Of a stretch of DNA of 24,200 nt, positions 1 to 7,999 are shown one piece after another. The position numbers were made by a program, and so were the translations under genes. The DNA lies in assembly GCA_946479055.1 (NCBI GenBank), contig CAMLEX010000004.1:1-24200 (forward strand), written 5' to 3'. The notes below the pieces were generated by a model. That model was not told the DNA's origin and ran no database searches. It saw only the letters and a list, made by a program, of their open reading frames with translations. Source of the stretch: an uncultured Bacteroidota bacterium. Its GTDB lineage: Bacteria > Bacteroidota > Bacteroidia > Chitinophagales > Chitinophagaceae. Within the stretch, counting starts at the first letter, position 1, and the number at the start of each line of letters is the position of its first letter.

Positions 1-2
1 AT

Positions 3-815
3 AAAATTATTTTGGGATGGAATGCATTGATGAATACTGCTTGCAGTAAGGCTTTTGCAGCTACAGGTAATGAAGAATACAGGCAGTTGGCAATAGCTAA
101 TATGCAATTTCTTCTCACAAAGTTTAATCTTGAAAATTCAAATGAATTTTATCATACCTGGAAAAATGATGAAGCAAAATATCCAGCCTTTCTTGATGAT
201 TATGCTTTTCTCATACAGGCACTCATTAATCTGCAGGAAATATCGGCAGACGCAAAATGGTTGCTGAAGGCAAAAGAAATAACCGAATTTGTTATCAATA
301 ATTTCAGCGAGCTTGAAACAGGTTTCTTTTTTTATACAAAATCGGGTCAAAAGGATGTGATAGTTCGGAAAAAGGAAGTGTATGATGGAGCTGTGCCTTC
401 GGGTAATGCTGTTATGGCAATTAACTTACATCAGCTTGGTTTATTATTTGACTTGAATGAATGGAAAAAAAGAAGCGGGGATATGGTTTCCTCACTTGGC
501 CAGGCTATTGTTCGTTATCCCACTTCTTTTGGATGCTGGAACTGCCTTTTGCTGGAAATTATTACCGGAACTATTGAAATCGCTTTTTTAGGGAAAGAAT
601 TTCATGAAATACACAAAGAATTGCTAAACCAATTTATTCCCCATCGAATCCTGATGGCTTCCACTATTGAAACGAATCAATTTCCGCTTTTGGCAGAAAA
701 ACATGTTACTGGCCAACCACTTATATATATATGTAAAAATCTTTCATGTTTTAAACCTGTAGCTTCTGTAGATGAAGCCATAGGCCAAATAAAGGGATTA
801 AAAAAGGCCAATTAA
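3..815 (+). CDS. YyaL/DUF255 family (thioredoxin-domain, SPATA20-like) protein, 3' part only
   Basis: This is the C-terminal 270 residues of a larger protein whose start lies before the window; the frame is open to the left edge. The block WNALMNTACSKAF near the start resembles the WNgLM.sA motif of the alpha/alpha-barrel part of YyaL/SPATA20 proteins, and GAVPSGNAVMA further on is the second motif typical of that family. Full-length members have an N-terminal thioredoxin-like DUF255 domain and are usually more than 650 residues; only the helical barrel is visible here. The biochemical role of the family is not established. The last residues (ATIETNQFPLLAEK, then YICKNLSCFKPV) match the usual family ending, so the 3' end looks intact. 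No terminator is evident after the stop. The family call is firm, the function unknown. Confidence 0.85.
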   Translation, partial: KIILGWNALMNTACSKAFAATGNEEYRQLAIANMQFLLTKFNLENSNEFYHTWKNDEAKYPAFLDDYAFLIQALINLQEISADAKWLLKAKEITEFVINNFSELETGFFFYTKSGQKDVIVRKKEVYDGAVPSGNAVMAINLHQLGLLFDLNEWKKRSGDMVSSLGQAIVRYPTSFGCWNCLLLEIITGTIEIAFLGKEFHEIHKELLNQFIPHRILMASTIETNQFPLLAEKHVTGQPLIYICKNLSCFKPVASVDEAIGQIKGLKKAN

Positions 816-932
816 TTTTATGTTAATACAATAAAACAAGCTAAATATGCGTTAGGATATATACGTCGTAAAACCCGATTTGGACAAACGAAAATAAATT
901 GTAACGTTGTGGTGATAAATAAACCAAAATAT

Positions 933-940
933 TATATTTG
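933..940 (+). promoter_or_regulatory. Candidate Bacteroidota -7 promoter element for gldK
   Basis: TATATTTG at 933-940 matches the Bacteroidota -7 consensus TAnnTTTG exactly. A TTG at 907-909 lies 23 bases upstream and could be the -33 element, slightly further than the usual 19-21 bases. The predicted transcript would begin only about 12-15 bases before the gldK ATG at 960. This also argues against the alternative GTG start at 909, which lies upstream of the element. Confidence 0.45.
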
Positions 941-959
941 CCCCAATACCCTTAAGAGT

Positions 960-2270
960 ATGAAAATGAAAAACCTTAACTACGCATTTCTTACAGTTGC
1001 CTGCATTGCTATGCTTTCCAGCTGTGGAATTTTGGGAAAGAAAAACAAAGGTAGTAGCCTGCCTAATGATGGACAGGTACACGGTATTTCTCCCGGTAAC
1101 AGATACACCCTTCCTAAACCTCCGGGTATGGTTTACATACCCCAGGGAACGTTTCATATGGGACCCAGTGATGAGGATCCTGCATATGCATTTAGTTCCC
1201 GTAACCGTTCCATTTCTATCAGCGGTTTTTGGATGGATGCAACTGAAATCACCAACAACGAATATCGCCAATTCGTATATTGGGTTCGTGACTCCGTGGC
1301 TGCCCGTAAAATGGGTAAGGTAAAAGCCGGAGCTGATGGCAACGAATATGTTGACTGGGCTGCGATGAAGCAAATGAAATGGGATGATCCTAAAACAGTT
1401 GAAGCTTTAGGAAATACCGATCTGATCCTTTCGCCAGAAGAAAGAATTTTTGGTAAAAAAGAAATAGATGCGTCAAAACTTCTTTTTCATTCAGAAATAT
1501 TTGATCTGAAAGAAGCGGCTAAAAAGGAGAATGCCGGTAAGTCGCGTTCTAAATTTATCATTAAAAAAGATATTCCTATTTATCCTGATACATTGGTTTG
1601 GATTCGTGACTTTGCTTATTCTTATAACGAACCAATGACAAAACGTTATTTCTCACATCCTGCTTTCGGTAATTATCCGGTTGTAGGTGTTAGCTGGAAA
1701 CAAGCTACTGCTTTCTGCGAATGGAGAACGCATTATTTAAATGCTTTCCTGGATAGCAAAAAAAGAGTACAGGAATCAGATTTCCGCTTACCTACCGAAG
1801 CTCAATGGGAATATGCAGCCCGTGGCGGCCGTTCACAATCAATGTTCCCATGGGGTAACTATTATCTCCGTAATAAAAAAGGATGTTTGATGGCCAACTT
1901 TAAGCCTGGCCGTGGTAATTATCCTGAAGATGGTGGATTCTATACCGTTCGTGCAGATGCATATTGGCCAAATGATTTTGGGCTGTATTGTATGTCGGGA
2001 AATGTAGCTGAATGGACTTCATCTATTTATTATGAAGGCCGCACTAACTTTCAGCATGATATGAACCCTGATGTTCGCTGGAATGCAAAAGATGATGATC
2101 CCCCGCTGATGAAGCGTAAAATAATTCGTGGTGGAAGCTGGAAAGATGTTGGATATTACCTGCAAACAGGTACCAGCACTTATGAATACCAGGATACCGC
2201 CAAATCTTATATCGGATTCCGCAGTGTAATTGATCTTCCTGCTGCTCCCCAAAAAGCACGTCGCAGATAA
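960..2270 (+). CDS. gldK: GldK, type IX secretion / gliding lipoprotein with FGE-sulfatase fold
   Basis: GldK (PorK) is an outer-membrane lipoprotein that forms the periplasmic ring of the type IX secretion system together with GldN. I start the 436-residue protein at ATG 960, because this puts a lipoprotein signal at the N-terminus with lipobox LSSC and lipidated Cys22; an in-frame GTG at 909 would add 17 residues that spoil the signal. The formylglycine-generating-enzyme fold runs from about residue 56 to 425, with PGMVYIPQGTFHMG, FRLPTEAQWEYAARGG (275-290), FPWGN, GNVAEW (347-352), IIRGGSW and IGFRSV. A family-typical insertion lies at about 107-225. The paired catalytic cysteines of true FGE near the C-terminus are absent, so a structural role is expected. 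gldL follows after a 108-base gap that holds a strong hairpin. Confidence 0.95.
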   Translation: MKMKNLNYAFLTVACIAMLSSCGILGKKNKGSSLPNDGQVHGISPGNRYTLPKPPGMVYIPQGTFHMGPSDEDPAYAFSSRNRSISISGFWMDATEITNNEYRQFVYWVRDSVAARKMGKVKAGADGNEYVDWAAMKQMKWDDPKTVEALGNTDLILSPEERIFGKKEIDASKLLFHSEIFDLKEAAKKENAGKSRSKFIIKKDIPIYPDTLVWIRDFAYSYNEPMTKRYFSHPAFGNYPVVGVSWKQATAFCEWRTHYLNAFLDSKKRVQESDFRLPTEAQWEYAARGGRSQSMFPWGNYYLRNKKGCLMANFKPGRGNYPEDGGFYTVRADAYWPNDFGLYCMSGNVAEWTSSIYYEGRTNFQHDMNPDVRWNAKDDDPPLMKRKIIRGGSWKDVGYYLQTGTSTYEYQDTAKSYIGFRSVIDLPAAPQKARRR

Positions 2271-2274
2271 TACT

Positions 2275-2313
2275 TTTAAAAAAGAGGTTTTTTTCTGAAA
2301 CCTCTTTTTTAAA
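2275..2313 (+). terminator. Strong hairpin (terminator or attenuator) between gldK and gldL
   Basis: A perfect 16-base-pair stem pairs 2275-2290 with 2298-2313 around a 7-base loop. The centre is GAGG/CCTC flanked by A and T runs, so the U-rich 3' side is itself part of the stem, as in many bidirectional intrinsic terminators. It begins 5 bases after the gldK stop and lies 65 bases before gldL. It could end part of the gldK transcripts, making gldL-gldM-gldN expression depend on read-through or on another promoter. I did not find a clear -7 element between the hairpin and gldL. Confidence 0.75.
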
Positions 2314-2378
2314 TACAATTTTTCTCTCACTTATATCGTTTTATTTAAAATTTAATAATCTATAAAAACGGACCCCTT

Positions 2379-3197
2379 ATGCTATTCTTTAAAACCCACA
2401 AAGGCCAGGTAGTACTAAATTTTCTTTTCAGCTTTTTTGCCGCAGTAGTAATCTTTGCGGCAATGATGAAAATCCTTCACTGGCAAGGTGCTGATATCGC
2501 TATCATGTGTGGACTGATCGCTGAAGCCATCGTATTCCTCGTAATGGCATTCTTAGTGCCTCCTCCCGAAGAACCACATTGGCAACGTTATTTTCCAGAC
2601 ATTAACCAACACCCTGATCTGGATCCTAATTTTAAACCTACACCATTGGCTCTTAATTCCGGTGGTTCTGGTAATCCAGCCCTGAATAAATTGGATGATA
2701 TGCTGCGTGAAGCAGATATTACTCCGGCTAACCTGGGTCGTTTAGGTGATAACTTTAAAAAACTGGGTGGTACAGTTGATAGAATGGCAGACATCACTGA
2801 TGTGGTGGCAGCTACCGGCGACTATACCGCTAAAACTAAGGAAGCAGCTAGTGCTTTAGGCACAATGAAAGATGCTTATCTTGGTGCTGCCAACAGCATT
2901 CAGCATTTCAATCAGGCTGCTGAAGGAACCAAGCAATTTCACGATCAGGTAACCGTATTAACTAAAAACCTGGCATCTCTGAATACAATTTATGAGCTCG
3001 AATTGCAGGATACCAATAATCATCTGAAAGCAATGAACAAATTCTACAGCAATCTGACTCAGGCTTCTGAAGCTATGCAGGGTAGTGTAGAAGATGCTCA
3101 AAAAGCAAAAGAACAAATTGCGTTATTAGCTAATAACCTGGGCCGCCTGAACAATGTTTATGGCAATATGCTCAGTGCTATGCAAGGTCGCAGCTAA
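2379..3197 (+). CDS. gldL: GldL, inner-membrane motor subunit of type IX secretion
   Basis: GldL assembles as a pentamer around two GldM helices to form the proton-driven motor that powers type IX secretion and gliding. The 272-residue protein has two closely spaced membrane helices at about residues 11-30 and 39-60, then the PPPEEPHW and RYFPDI segment, then a long cytoplasmic tail with heptad-like helical stretches. Lys31 in helix 1 (MMKILHW) and Glu49 in helix 2 (GLIAEAIVF) fall where the charged proton-pathway residues of GldL are described; that assignment is by motif, not alignment. The tail is longer than in Flavobacterium GldL (about 215 residues from memory). The start is ATG 2379. 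gldM lies 107 bases downstream. Confidence 0.95.
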   Translation: MLFFKTHKGQVVLNFLFSFFAAVVIFAAMMKILHWQGADIAIMCGLIAEAIVFLVMAFLVPPPEEPHWQRYFPDINQHPDLDPNFKPTPLALNSGGSGNPALNKLDDMLREADITPANLGRLGDNFKKLGGTVDRMADITDVVAATGDYTAKTKEAASALGTMKDAYLGAANSIQHFNQAAEGTKQFHDQVTVLTKNLASLNTIYELELQDTNNHLKAMNKFYSNLTQASEAMQGSVEDAQKAKEQIALLANNLGRLNNVYGNMLSAMQGRS

Positions 3198-3241
3198 AAA
3201 TATTAAATAGAATAAAGGGTTCGTTTTAAATTTTAAAATTG

Positions 3242-3265
3242 AAATCCCGTATCCTGGATTTTTTT
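3242..3265 (+). terminator. Weak stem-loop with T-run between gldL and gldM
   Basis: A 6-base-pair stem (AAATCC at 3242-3247 with GGATTT at 3256-3261) has an 8-base loop and leads directly into a run of T. It has the shape of a weak intrinsic terminator or attenuator 45 bases after gldL. The short stem makes it uncertain; it may only slow transcription, since gldM must be expressed with gldL. Confidence 0.3.
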
Positions 3266-3304
3266 GACATAAGTCACCATTACTAAAACAAAAACCAAAT
3301 CGTC

Positions 3305-4837
3305 ATGGCTTTACCTCGTGAGCCCAGGCAGAAAATGATCAATATGATGTACCTCGTTCTGACAGCCTTGCTGGCACTGAACGTATCATCTGAGATATTA
3401 AATGCCTTCAAAACGGTCAATAAAAGCTTGGAGAACACTAATACTACTGTAAATAAATCTACAGAGACAATTATGGCTTCCTTGCAGTTAAAAACCACAG
3501 ACCCCGCATCAGCCACAAAAGCGCAATTGTGGTATCCTAAAGCACAGAACGTACAAGTCCTAAGTAAGGACGTCTTTGCTTATATCCAGGGATTAAAAGA
3601 TCGTATCCTTCGTGAATCAGGAGGTGATCCAAATAAACCTGAGCAGAAATATAAAGAAGATAATCTGGATATTCCTACACGTATCATGGTTGATAAAGGA
3701 GAAGGTCCAAAACTTCTAGCAGCCCTTTCAAAATACAAGAAAGATGTGCTGGCAATAGATCCCGCCATTGATTCGGCGTTTAAAGAGGCCCTTCCTATCA
3801 GTCTCGAAAAACCGGCAAGTAGAAACAGGGCTGGTAAAACATGGGAGGGAGCTTATTTCCACATGGTACCTTCAGTAGCCGCTTTAACTATTCTTAGTAA
3901 GTTTCAAAATGATATAAAAACATCTGAGAATAGGGTAGTACAATTTTGTCACAATAAAGTTGGTGAAGTTGCTGTACGTTTTGATACTTATGCTGCTATC
4001 GTTGGCCAAAACTCTACGTATCTTATGCCTGGACAAGATTTAGAGATCACAGCAGGTGTAGGAGCTTTTAGTACAGGTGCTAAGCCAACTATTACTGTTG
4101 GTGGTCAGACACTTACTGTCGGCACTGAAGGTACAGCCACTACAAAATTACCTGGCGGCGGTGTTGGTCCTCATACAATTCCTGTTAGAATTACCTATAC
4201 CGATCAGGAAGGCAAACAACAAACTATTGAAAAGAACGTTGAGTATAAAGTAGGTATGGCTAATGCCTCAATTGCCCTTGATGAAATGAATGTTCTTTAT
4301 GTAGGATATGATAATAAAGTTACTATTGCTGCAAGTGGCGGTGGTGATGATAAAGTTCAGGCTGTCATTTCTGGTGGCGGCGGTACTTTGGAAAGACTAG
4401 GCGGCGGTAAATACATTGCTAAAGTTCGCTCAGTTACAGATGATTGTAAGATCACTGTTACAGTAGATGGTAAAGTAGCCGGGGTGTCACAGTTCCGTGT
4501 TCGTACGATACCAACACCGGTTGCAACTGTGGGAGGTGTAGCAAGTAATGAAAATATGACAGCTGGACAATTCAGGGCACAGACGGGTGTGGGTGCTTAT
4601 ATTAAGGATTTTCCACTTAATCTGAAATATTCGGTTACAAGCTTTACTTTGACTGCGGATAATGCTGATGGTGATATTGAAGAAGCTCCTTGTACTGGCT
4701 ATCAATGGAGTCCCAAGGCTTTGAATATGATTAAAAACATACAGCCAGGAAGAATGGTTACAATAGAAAATATTCGTGCCACTGGTCCGGATGGTCGTAA
4801 TCAGAAACTTCCGGGACTTACGTATTATATTAAATAA
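3305..4837 (+). CDS. gldM: GldM, periplasmic shaft of the type IX secretion motor
   Basis: GldM is anchored in the inner membrane by one helix, which sits in the GldL ring, and its periplasmic domains reach the GldK/GldN ring and transmit movement. The 510-residue protein begins with MALPREPRQKMINMMYLVLT, a family signature, and has a single membrane helix at about residues 11-29. The rest is periplasmic: a helical first domain (about 35-225) followed by beta-rich Ig-like domains with Gly-rich turns (GGGGDDK-type segments near 340-370) and the YQWSPKALNMI / IRATGPDGRNQKLPGL ending typical of the family. The length is close to Flavobacterium GldM (about 513, from memory). ATG 3305 is the only sensible start. 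It lies between gldL and gldN in the canonical order. Confidence 0.95.
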   Translation: MALPREPRQKMINMMYLVLTALLALNVSSEILNAFKTVNKSLENTNTTVNKSTETIMASLQLKTTDPASATKAQLWYPKAQNVQVLSKDVFAYIQGLKDRILRESGGDPNKPEQKYKEDNLDIPTRIMVDKGEGPKLLAALSKYKKDVLAIDPAIDSAFKEALPISLEKPASRNRAGKTWEGAYFHMVPSVAALTILSKFQNDIKTSENRVVQFCHNKVGEVAVRFDTYAAIVGQNSTYLMPGQDLEITAGVGAFSTGAKPTITVGGQTLTVGTEGTATTKLPGGGVGPHTIPVRITYTDQEGKQQTIEKNVEYKVGMANASIALDEMNVLYVGYDNKVTIAASGGGDDKVQAVISGGGGTLERLGGGKYIAKVRSVTDDCKITVTVDGKVAGVSQFRVRTIPTPVATVGGVASNENMTAGQFRAQTGVGAYIKDFPLNLKYSVTSFTLTADNADGDIEEAPCTGYQWSPKALNMIKNIQPGRMVTIENIRATGPDGRNQKLPGLTYYIK

Positions 4838-4845
4838 ATTAGTGA

Positions 4846-4919
4846 AGATGAAATGAGCCATAAAAATTACTGAGCAATTTGTAAATGTGTGATGATAATT
4901 TTTATGGCGAATTTCATTT
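4846..4919 (+). promoter_or_regulatory. Long imperfect hairpin in the gldM-gldN gap
   Basis: An inner stem of 13 perfect pairs joins 4857-4869 (GCCATAAAAATTA) to 4896-4908. After a 2x2 mismatch, an outer stem of 9 pairs (one of them G-T) joins 4846-4854 to 4911-4919. The loop is 26 bases (4870-4895). There is no T-run after it, so it does not look like an ordinary terminator. It occupies most of the 108-base gap and ends 26 bases before the gldN ATG. Plausible roles are mRNA processing, stability of the upstream message, or control of gldN translation; none is shown by the sequence. Confidence 0.6.
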
Positions 4920-4945
4920 AGGAAAAAGAAATAAAAAATAGACAA

Positions 4946-5968
4946 ATGAAAAGCATTGTTGTTAAAAGTTGTTTAGTTGCTGTATTTGTTGCTTTATTGG
5001 TTGCTGATGCTGACGCCCAGCGTGCAGGCCGCAGAAGGACAAATCCTCCTGCAAACACTACCAATCCCCAGGATAATCAGCAGCAGAATAATAATAATAC
5101 GCAGCCATCAGGCTATAATCCGTATGGCAATATTCCGATTGTTGTTGATTCAAGTGGGGTTTCGGATTCGGCGATAAAAAAATCGCTGCGCAATGACAAT
5201 GCTTATGATAAAAGCAGTTTAAATGCTCGTACACCGTTACCATATGAGCATTTACGGGTAGATGATGCCTTATTTGCAGAAAAAGTATGGAGGGAATTAG
5301 ATCTGCGAGAAAAGATGAACCAGCCATTCCGGTATGATGCGGAAAGTGATAACGGTAGCCAGATGTTTATCAACATGTTGCTAAAGGCAGTAAACTCAGG
5401 AGAAGTTACGGCATTTAATGATGACAGGTTCACAACGCCAATGACATTGCCTGAGATCCAGCAGTTAACTGTAGGATCAGCAGATACTGTTCCACAGGTT
5501 GATCCGACAGATCCGAACAAGGTTTTGCGTTACGTAGTAACAAGAGCCAGTTTTGATGCTAAAAGTGTTGTAAAGCTCAGAGTAAAAGAAGAGTGGGTAT
5601 TTGACCGTGAAGCCAGTCGTTATTTTTGCAGAATTCTTGGAATTTCTCCTCTTAAATCACAATTTTTTCCAAATGGACAGGAAAGGCCAGGAAGTACTCC
5701 AATGTTTTGGATCTATTATCCGGATCTTCGTCCTTTGTTAGCAAAGTATGAGGTATATAATCCCAAAAATATGGGAAACAGCCGTATGACTTGGGAAGAA
5801 CTTTTTGAAAGCCGCATGTTCAGCAGTTATATTACCAAGTCATCCTTAGATAATGCAAGTAATCGGTCAATAAGAGCATATATTAAAGATCCTATCCTGG
5901 CTTTGTTAGAAGGCGAAAATATAAAGGAGAAGATATTTAATTATGAGCAGGATTTATGGTCGTACTAA
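4946..5968 (+). CDS. gldN: GldN, periplasmic ring protein of type IX secretion
   Basis: GldN (PorN) joins GldK in the periplasmic ring of the type IX secretion system and is contacted by GldM. The 340-residue product has a cleavable signal peptide (residues 1-24, likely cut after ADA and before Gln25), then a basic and Asn/Gln/Pro-rich linker (about 26-63), then the conserved domain. Family-like segments include EKVWRELDLREKMNQPF, WVFDREASRYFCRILGI and PMFWIYYPDLRPLLAKYEVYNP. The length is close to known GldN proteins. It is the last gene of the gldKLMN set and is followed 28 bases later by a GC-rich terminator. The start is ATG 4946. Confidence 0.95.
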   Translation: MKSIVVKSCLVAVFVALLVADADAQRAGRRRTNPPANTTNPQDNQQQNNNNTQPSGYNPYGNIPIVVDSSGVSDSAIKKSLRNDNAYDKSSLNARTPLPYEHLRVDDALFAEKVWRELDLREKMNQPFRYDAESDNGSQMFINMLLKAVNSGEVTAFNDDRFTTPMTLPEIQQLTVGSADTVPQVDPTDPNKVLRYVVTRASFDAKSVVKLRVKEEWVFDREASRYFCRILGISPLKSQFFPNGQERPGSTPMFWIYYPDLRPLLAKYEVYNPKNMGNSRMTWEELFESRMFSSYITKSSLDNASNRSIRAYIKDPILALLEGENIKEKIFNYEQDLWSY

Positions 5969-5996
5969 CATTTATTAATTTTAATTTTTTAAATAT

Positions 5997-6023
5997 AAAA
6001 TAGCCCCTTTTAGGGGCTATTTT
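5997..6023 (+). terminator. Intrinsic terminator after gldN
   Basis: An 11-base-pair perfect stem pairs AAAATAGCCCC (5997-6007) with GGGGCTATTTT (6013-6023) around a 5-base loop, 28 bases after the gldN stop. The 3' side ends in four T. This is a clear end for the gldKLMN transcript. Confidence 0.85.
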
Positions 6024-6107
6024 AATGGGCAAACATTTCATTTGGAACTGCTTAAAAAAATATTAAAAATTCACACAAATACTATAGGATAATCAGAAAA
6101 TTGTTTG

Positions 6108-6115
6108 TACTTTCG
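6108..6115 (+). promoter_or_regulatory. Possible orphan -7 promoter element (TACTTTCG)
   Basis: TACTTTCG differs from TAnnTTTG by one base. It lies after the gldN terminator and before a second hairpin with a T-run (6151-6184), with no coding frame between. If used, it would produce a transcript of only about 60-65 bases. No convincing -33 TTG lies at the right distance, so this is weak. Confidence 0.2.
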
Positions 6116-6150
6116 TCTTGGTTTTTCATAGGATATTGGATTTTAAAAAC

Positions 6151-6184
6151 GGGGCTGGATTTCTATCCTGGCCCCATTTTTTTT
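6151..6184. terminator. Bidirectional terminator between gldN and uvrC
   Basis: GGGGC at 6151-6155 pairs with GCCCC at 6171-6175. After a G-T pair and one bulged base the stem continues with GGAT (6157-6160) against ATCC (6165-6168), with a 4-base loop. On the plus strand the hairpin is followed by a run of eight T (6177-6184); on the minus strand it is followed by a T-rich stretch. It lies 14 bases beyond the uvrC stop, so it most likely ends the minus-strand uvrC transcript and blocks plus-strand read-through. Confidence 0.75.
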
Positions 6185-6197
6185 ACCTTGGTTTCAC

Positions 6198-7997
6198 TTA
6201 TTTTGAGCTGAAATAGGTTGTTATAATAAGAGCTTTTGATTTACCGATTTTTATTTCTATTTCCTCTTGTTTAGCTTCACGAACATTTTTTACCGATTTA
6301 AATTCTTTTAATAAAATATCCGCTGTGGCTTTACCTATGCCCGGAATATCCTCCAATTCATTTTTAAAAGTCCCTTTACTTCTTTTATTGCGGTGAAAAC
6401 TGATACCGAAACGGTGTACTTCATCTCGAATTCGTCGAATCAGCCTTAGGCTTTCGGTGTTATAGGATAGTTTTAGTGATTCTCTATCACCTGAAAAAAA
6501 TAGTTCTTCTTCATTTTTTGCAAGGCCAACCAAGGTTGTTTTGCCGATGGCTTTTAATTCTTTTATGGCCTCAATAGCAGCACTTAATTGGCCTTTACCG
6601 CCATCAATTATAACCAGTTGGGGAAAAGGCCTTTCCTCTTCCAGTACCCGTTTATAACGCCTGTAAACTGTTTCCTTCATTGAAGCAAAATCATTGATAC
6701 CCTGTACTGTTTTTATATTGAAATGACGATAATCCTTCTTACTGGGTTCTCCATTTTTAAAACAAACCATGGCTGATACAGGATAACTTCCCTGGAAATT
6801 TGAATTATCAAAACATTCAATGTGGACAGGCAGCTCAGCCAATTGAAGATCATGTTGTAATTGCTCTAAGATTTTTAGTTTATCTGTATTTTTTGAAAGT
6901 TTAAGTCTTTCCTTATTCTTCAATTCTTCTATAAAATAGTTGACATTTTTTTCTGATAGTTCCAATAACTTTTTTTTATCCCCGCCCTTTGGGATTGTTA
7001 AGGTTACCTCATTTTGGGGGTATTCAATCAGAAAGGGAATTACAATTTCTGGGCAATCACTATTGAAAGTTGTTCGCAATTGGGCTATAGAAAAACTGAG
7101 AATTTCTTCCGGGGGTTCATCAAGGTGCGTTTCTACTTTATTGGTTTGTGTTTGAACAATTGTGCCATTACGCACCATCAGGTAATTAACAAACGCAATA
7201 TCTTTTTCTTTTACCAATGAAAAAACATCCAGGTCGCCGGCTTTCACATTAGCTACGACAGAGCGGGCCTGGTAATTTTCGAGGTATTCAATTTTTTTCT
7301 TGGTTATCTCAGCTTTTTCAAACGCAAGATTGGCAGAGAATTTTTTCATTTCTTCTTTAAAGTGGCGGATAACCGGTGAAAGGTTTCCCCGAAGCAAATT
7401 TTTTAACTGCCCGATGCTTTCTTTATATTCTTCGCTTGTCTGAAGACCTTCACAAGGACCTTTACAATTGCCAAGGTGATATTCCAGGCAGACCTTAAAT
7501 TTCTTTTGCCGGATATTTTTATCAGTTAGGTTTAGCGAACAGTTTCTTAGTGGAATAGTTTGCCTGATGAACTCAATTAATTCTCTTACCTTTTTGACTG
7601 AAGTATAAGGACCAAGGTATTCTGATCCATCATTTAGCTTTTTTCGTGTAAGGAAAACGCGGGAAAATGGTTCATTTTTAATGACAATAAAAGGATAGGT
7701 TTTATCGTCTTTCAGATTGATGTTGAAAATGGGTTGGAATTCTTTGATCAACGAATTTTCCAATAAGAACGCATCCTGCTCTGAGCTAACAATGGTAAAC
7801 TCTATGCGGTTTATCCGACGCACTAATTCATGAGTCTTGTAACTATTTAGGTTTTTATTGAAATAGGAATTGACTCTTTTGCGGATATTCTTTGCTTTCC
7901 CAACATAGATCAATTCATTGCCGGAATTATAGTATTTATAAATGCCCGGTTGTTGCGGGATACCGGAAACTATATGTAAAAACTCTTTTGCTGTCAT
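6198..7997 (-). CDS. uvrC: UvrC, excinuclease ABC subunit C
   Basis: UvrC makes the two incisions around a DNA lesion in nucleotide excision repair after UvrA and UvrB find the damage. The 599-residue protein has the full layout. The N-terminal GIY-YIG nuclease is at about 12-92 (PGIYKYY, IYVGKAKNIRKRVNSYF, acidic ENSLIKEF). A cysteine cluster follows (Cys153, 170, 178, 182) at the place where UvrC carries an iron-sulfur cluster. The UVR segment is near 205-242. The RNase H-like nuclease has Asp397 in ECFDNSNFQGS, Asp465 in IIDGGKGQL and His528 in RIRDEVHRFGISFHR. A helix-hairpin-helix (IPGIGKATADILL) is near 551-563. Its ATG is 2 bases after the stop of the upstream lipoprotein gene, so the two are probably co-transcribed. 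The length is normal. Confidence 0.97.
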   Translation of the reverse strand: MTAKEFLHIVSGIPQQPGIYKYYNSGNELIYVGKAKNIRKRVNSYFNKNLNSYKTHELVRRINRIEFTIVSSEQDAFLLENSLIKEFQPIFNINLKDDKTYPFIVIKNEPFSRVFLTRKKLNDGSEYLGPYTSVKKVRELIEFIRQTIPLRNCSLNLTDKNIRQKKFKVCLEYHLGNCKGPCEGLQTSEEYKESIGQLKNLLRGNLSPVIRHFKEEMKKFSANLAFEKAEITKKKIEYLENYQARSVVANVKAGDLDVFSLVKEKDIAFVNYLMVRNGTIVQTQTNKVETHLDEPPEEILSFSIAQLRTTFNSDCPEIVIPFLIEYPQNEVTLTIPKGGDKKKLLELSEKNVNYFIEELKNKERLKLSKNTDKLKILEQLQHDLQLAELPVHIECFDNSNFQGSYPVSAMVCFKNGEPSKKDYRHFNIKTVQGINDFASMKETVYRRYKRVLEEERPFPQLVIIDGGKGQLSAAIEAIKELKAIGKTTLVGLAKNEEELFFSGDRESLKLSYNTESLRLIRRIRDEVHRFGISFHRNKRSKGTFKNELEDIPGIGKATADILLKEFKSVKNVREAKQEEIEIKIGKSKALIITTYFSSK

Positions 7998-7999
7998 TC

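Noticed and set aside
721..735. TATATATATATG stretch as promoter or repeat
   Set aside because: It lies inside the YyaL-type coding frame (LIYICKN) and is a chance AT run.
909..959. Upstream GTG extension of gldK
   Set aside because: It adds 17 residues ahead of a clean lipoprotein signal and would begin upstream of the proposed -7 element at 933-940.
852..1373. 173-residue frame on the minus strand
   Set aside because: It overlaps the well-supported gldK over most of its length and has no recognisable motif; it is a shadow.
4360..4410. GGTGGCGG-rich stretch in gldM as a repeat element
   Set aside because: It encodes Gly-rich turns between strands in the Ig-like domains and keeps the coding pattern; there is no inverted or dispersed structure.
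4487..4945. 152-residue minus-strand frame over the end of gldM and the following gap
   Set aside because: The gldM reading frame is certain here, and the minus-strand product is a low-information sequence with no motif.
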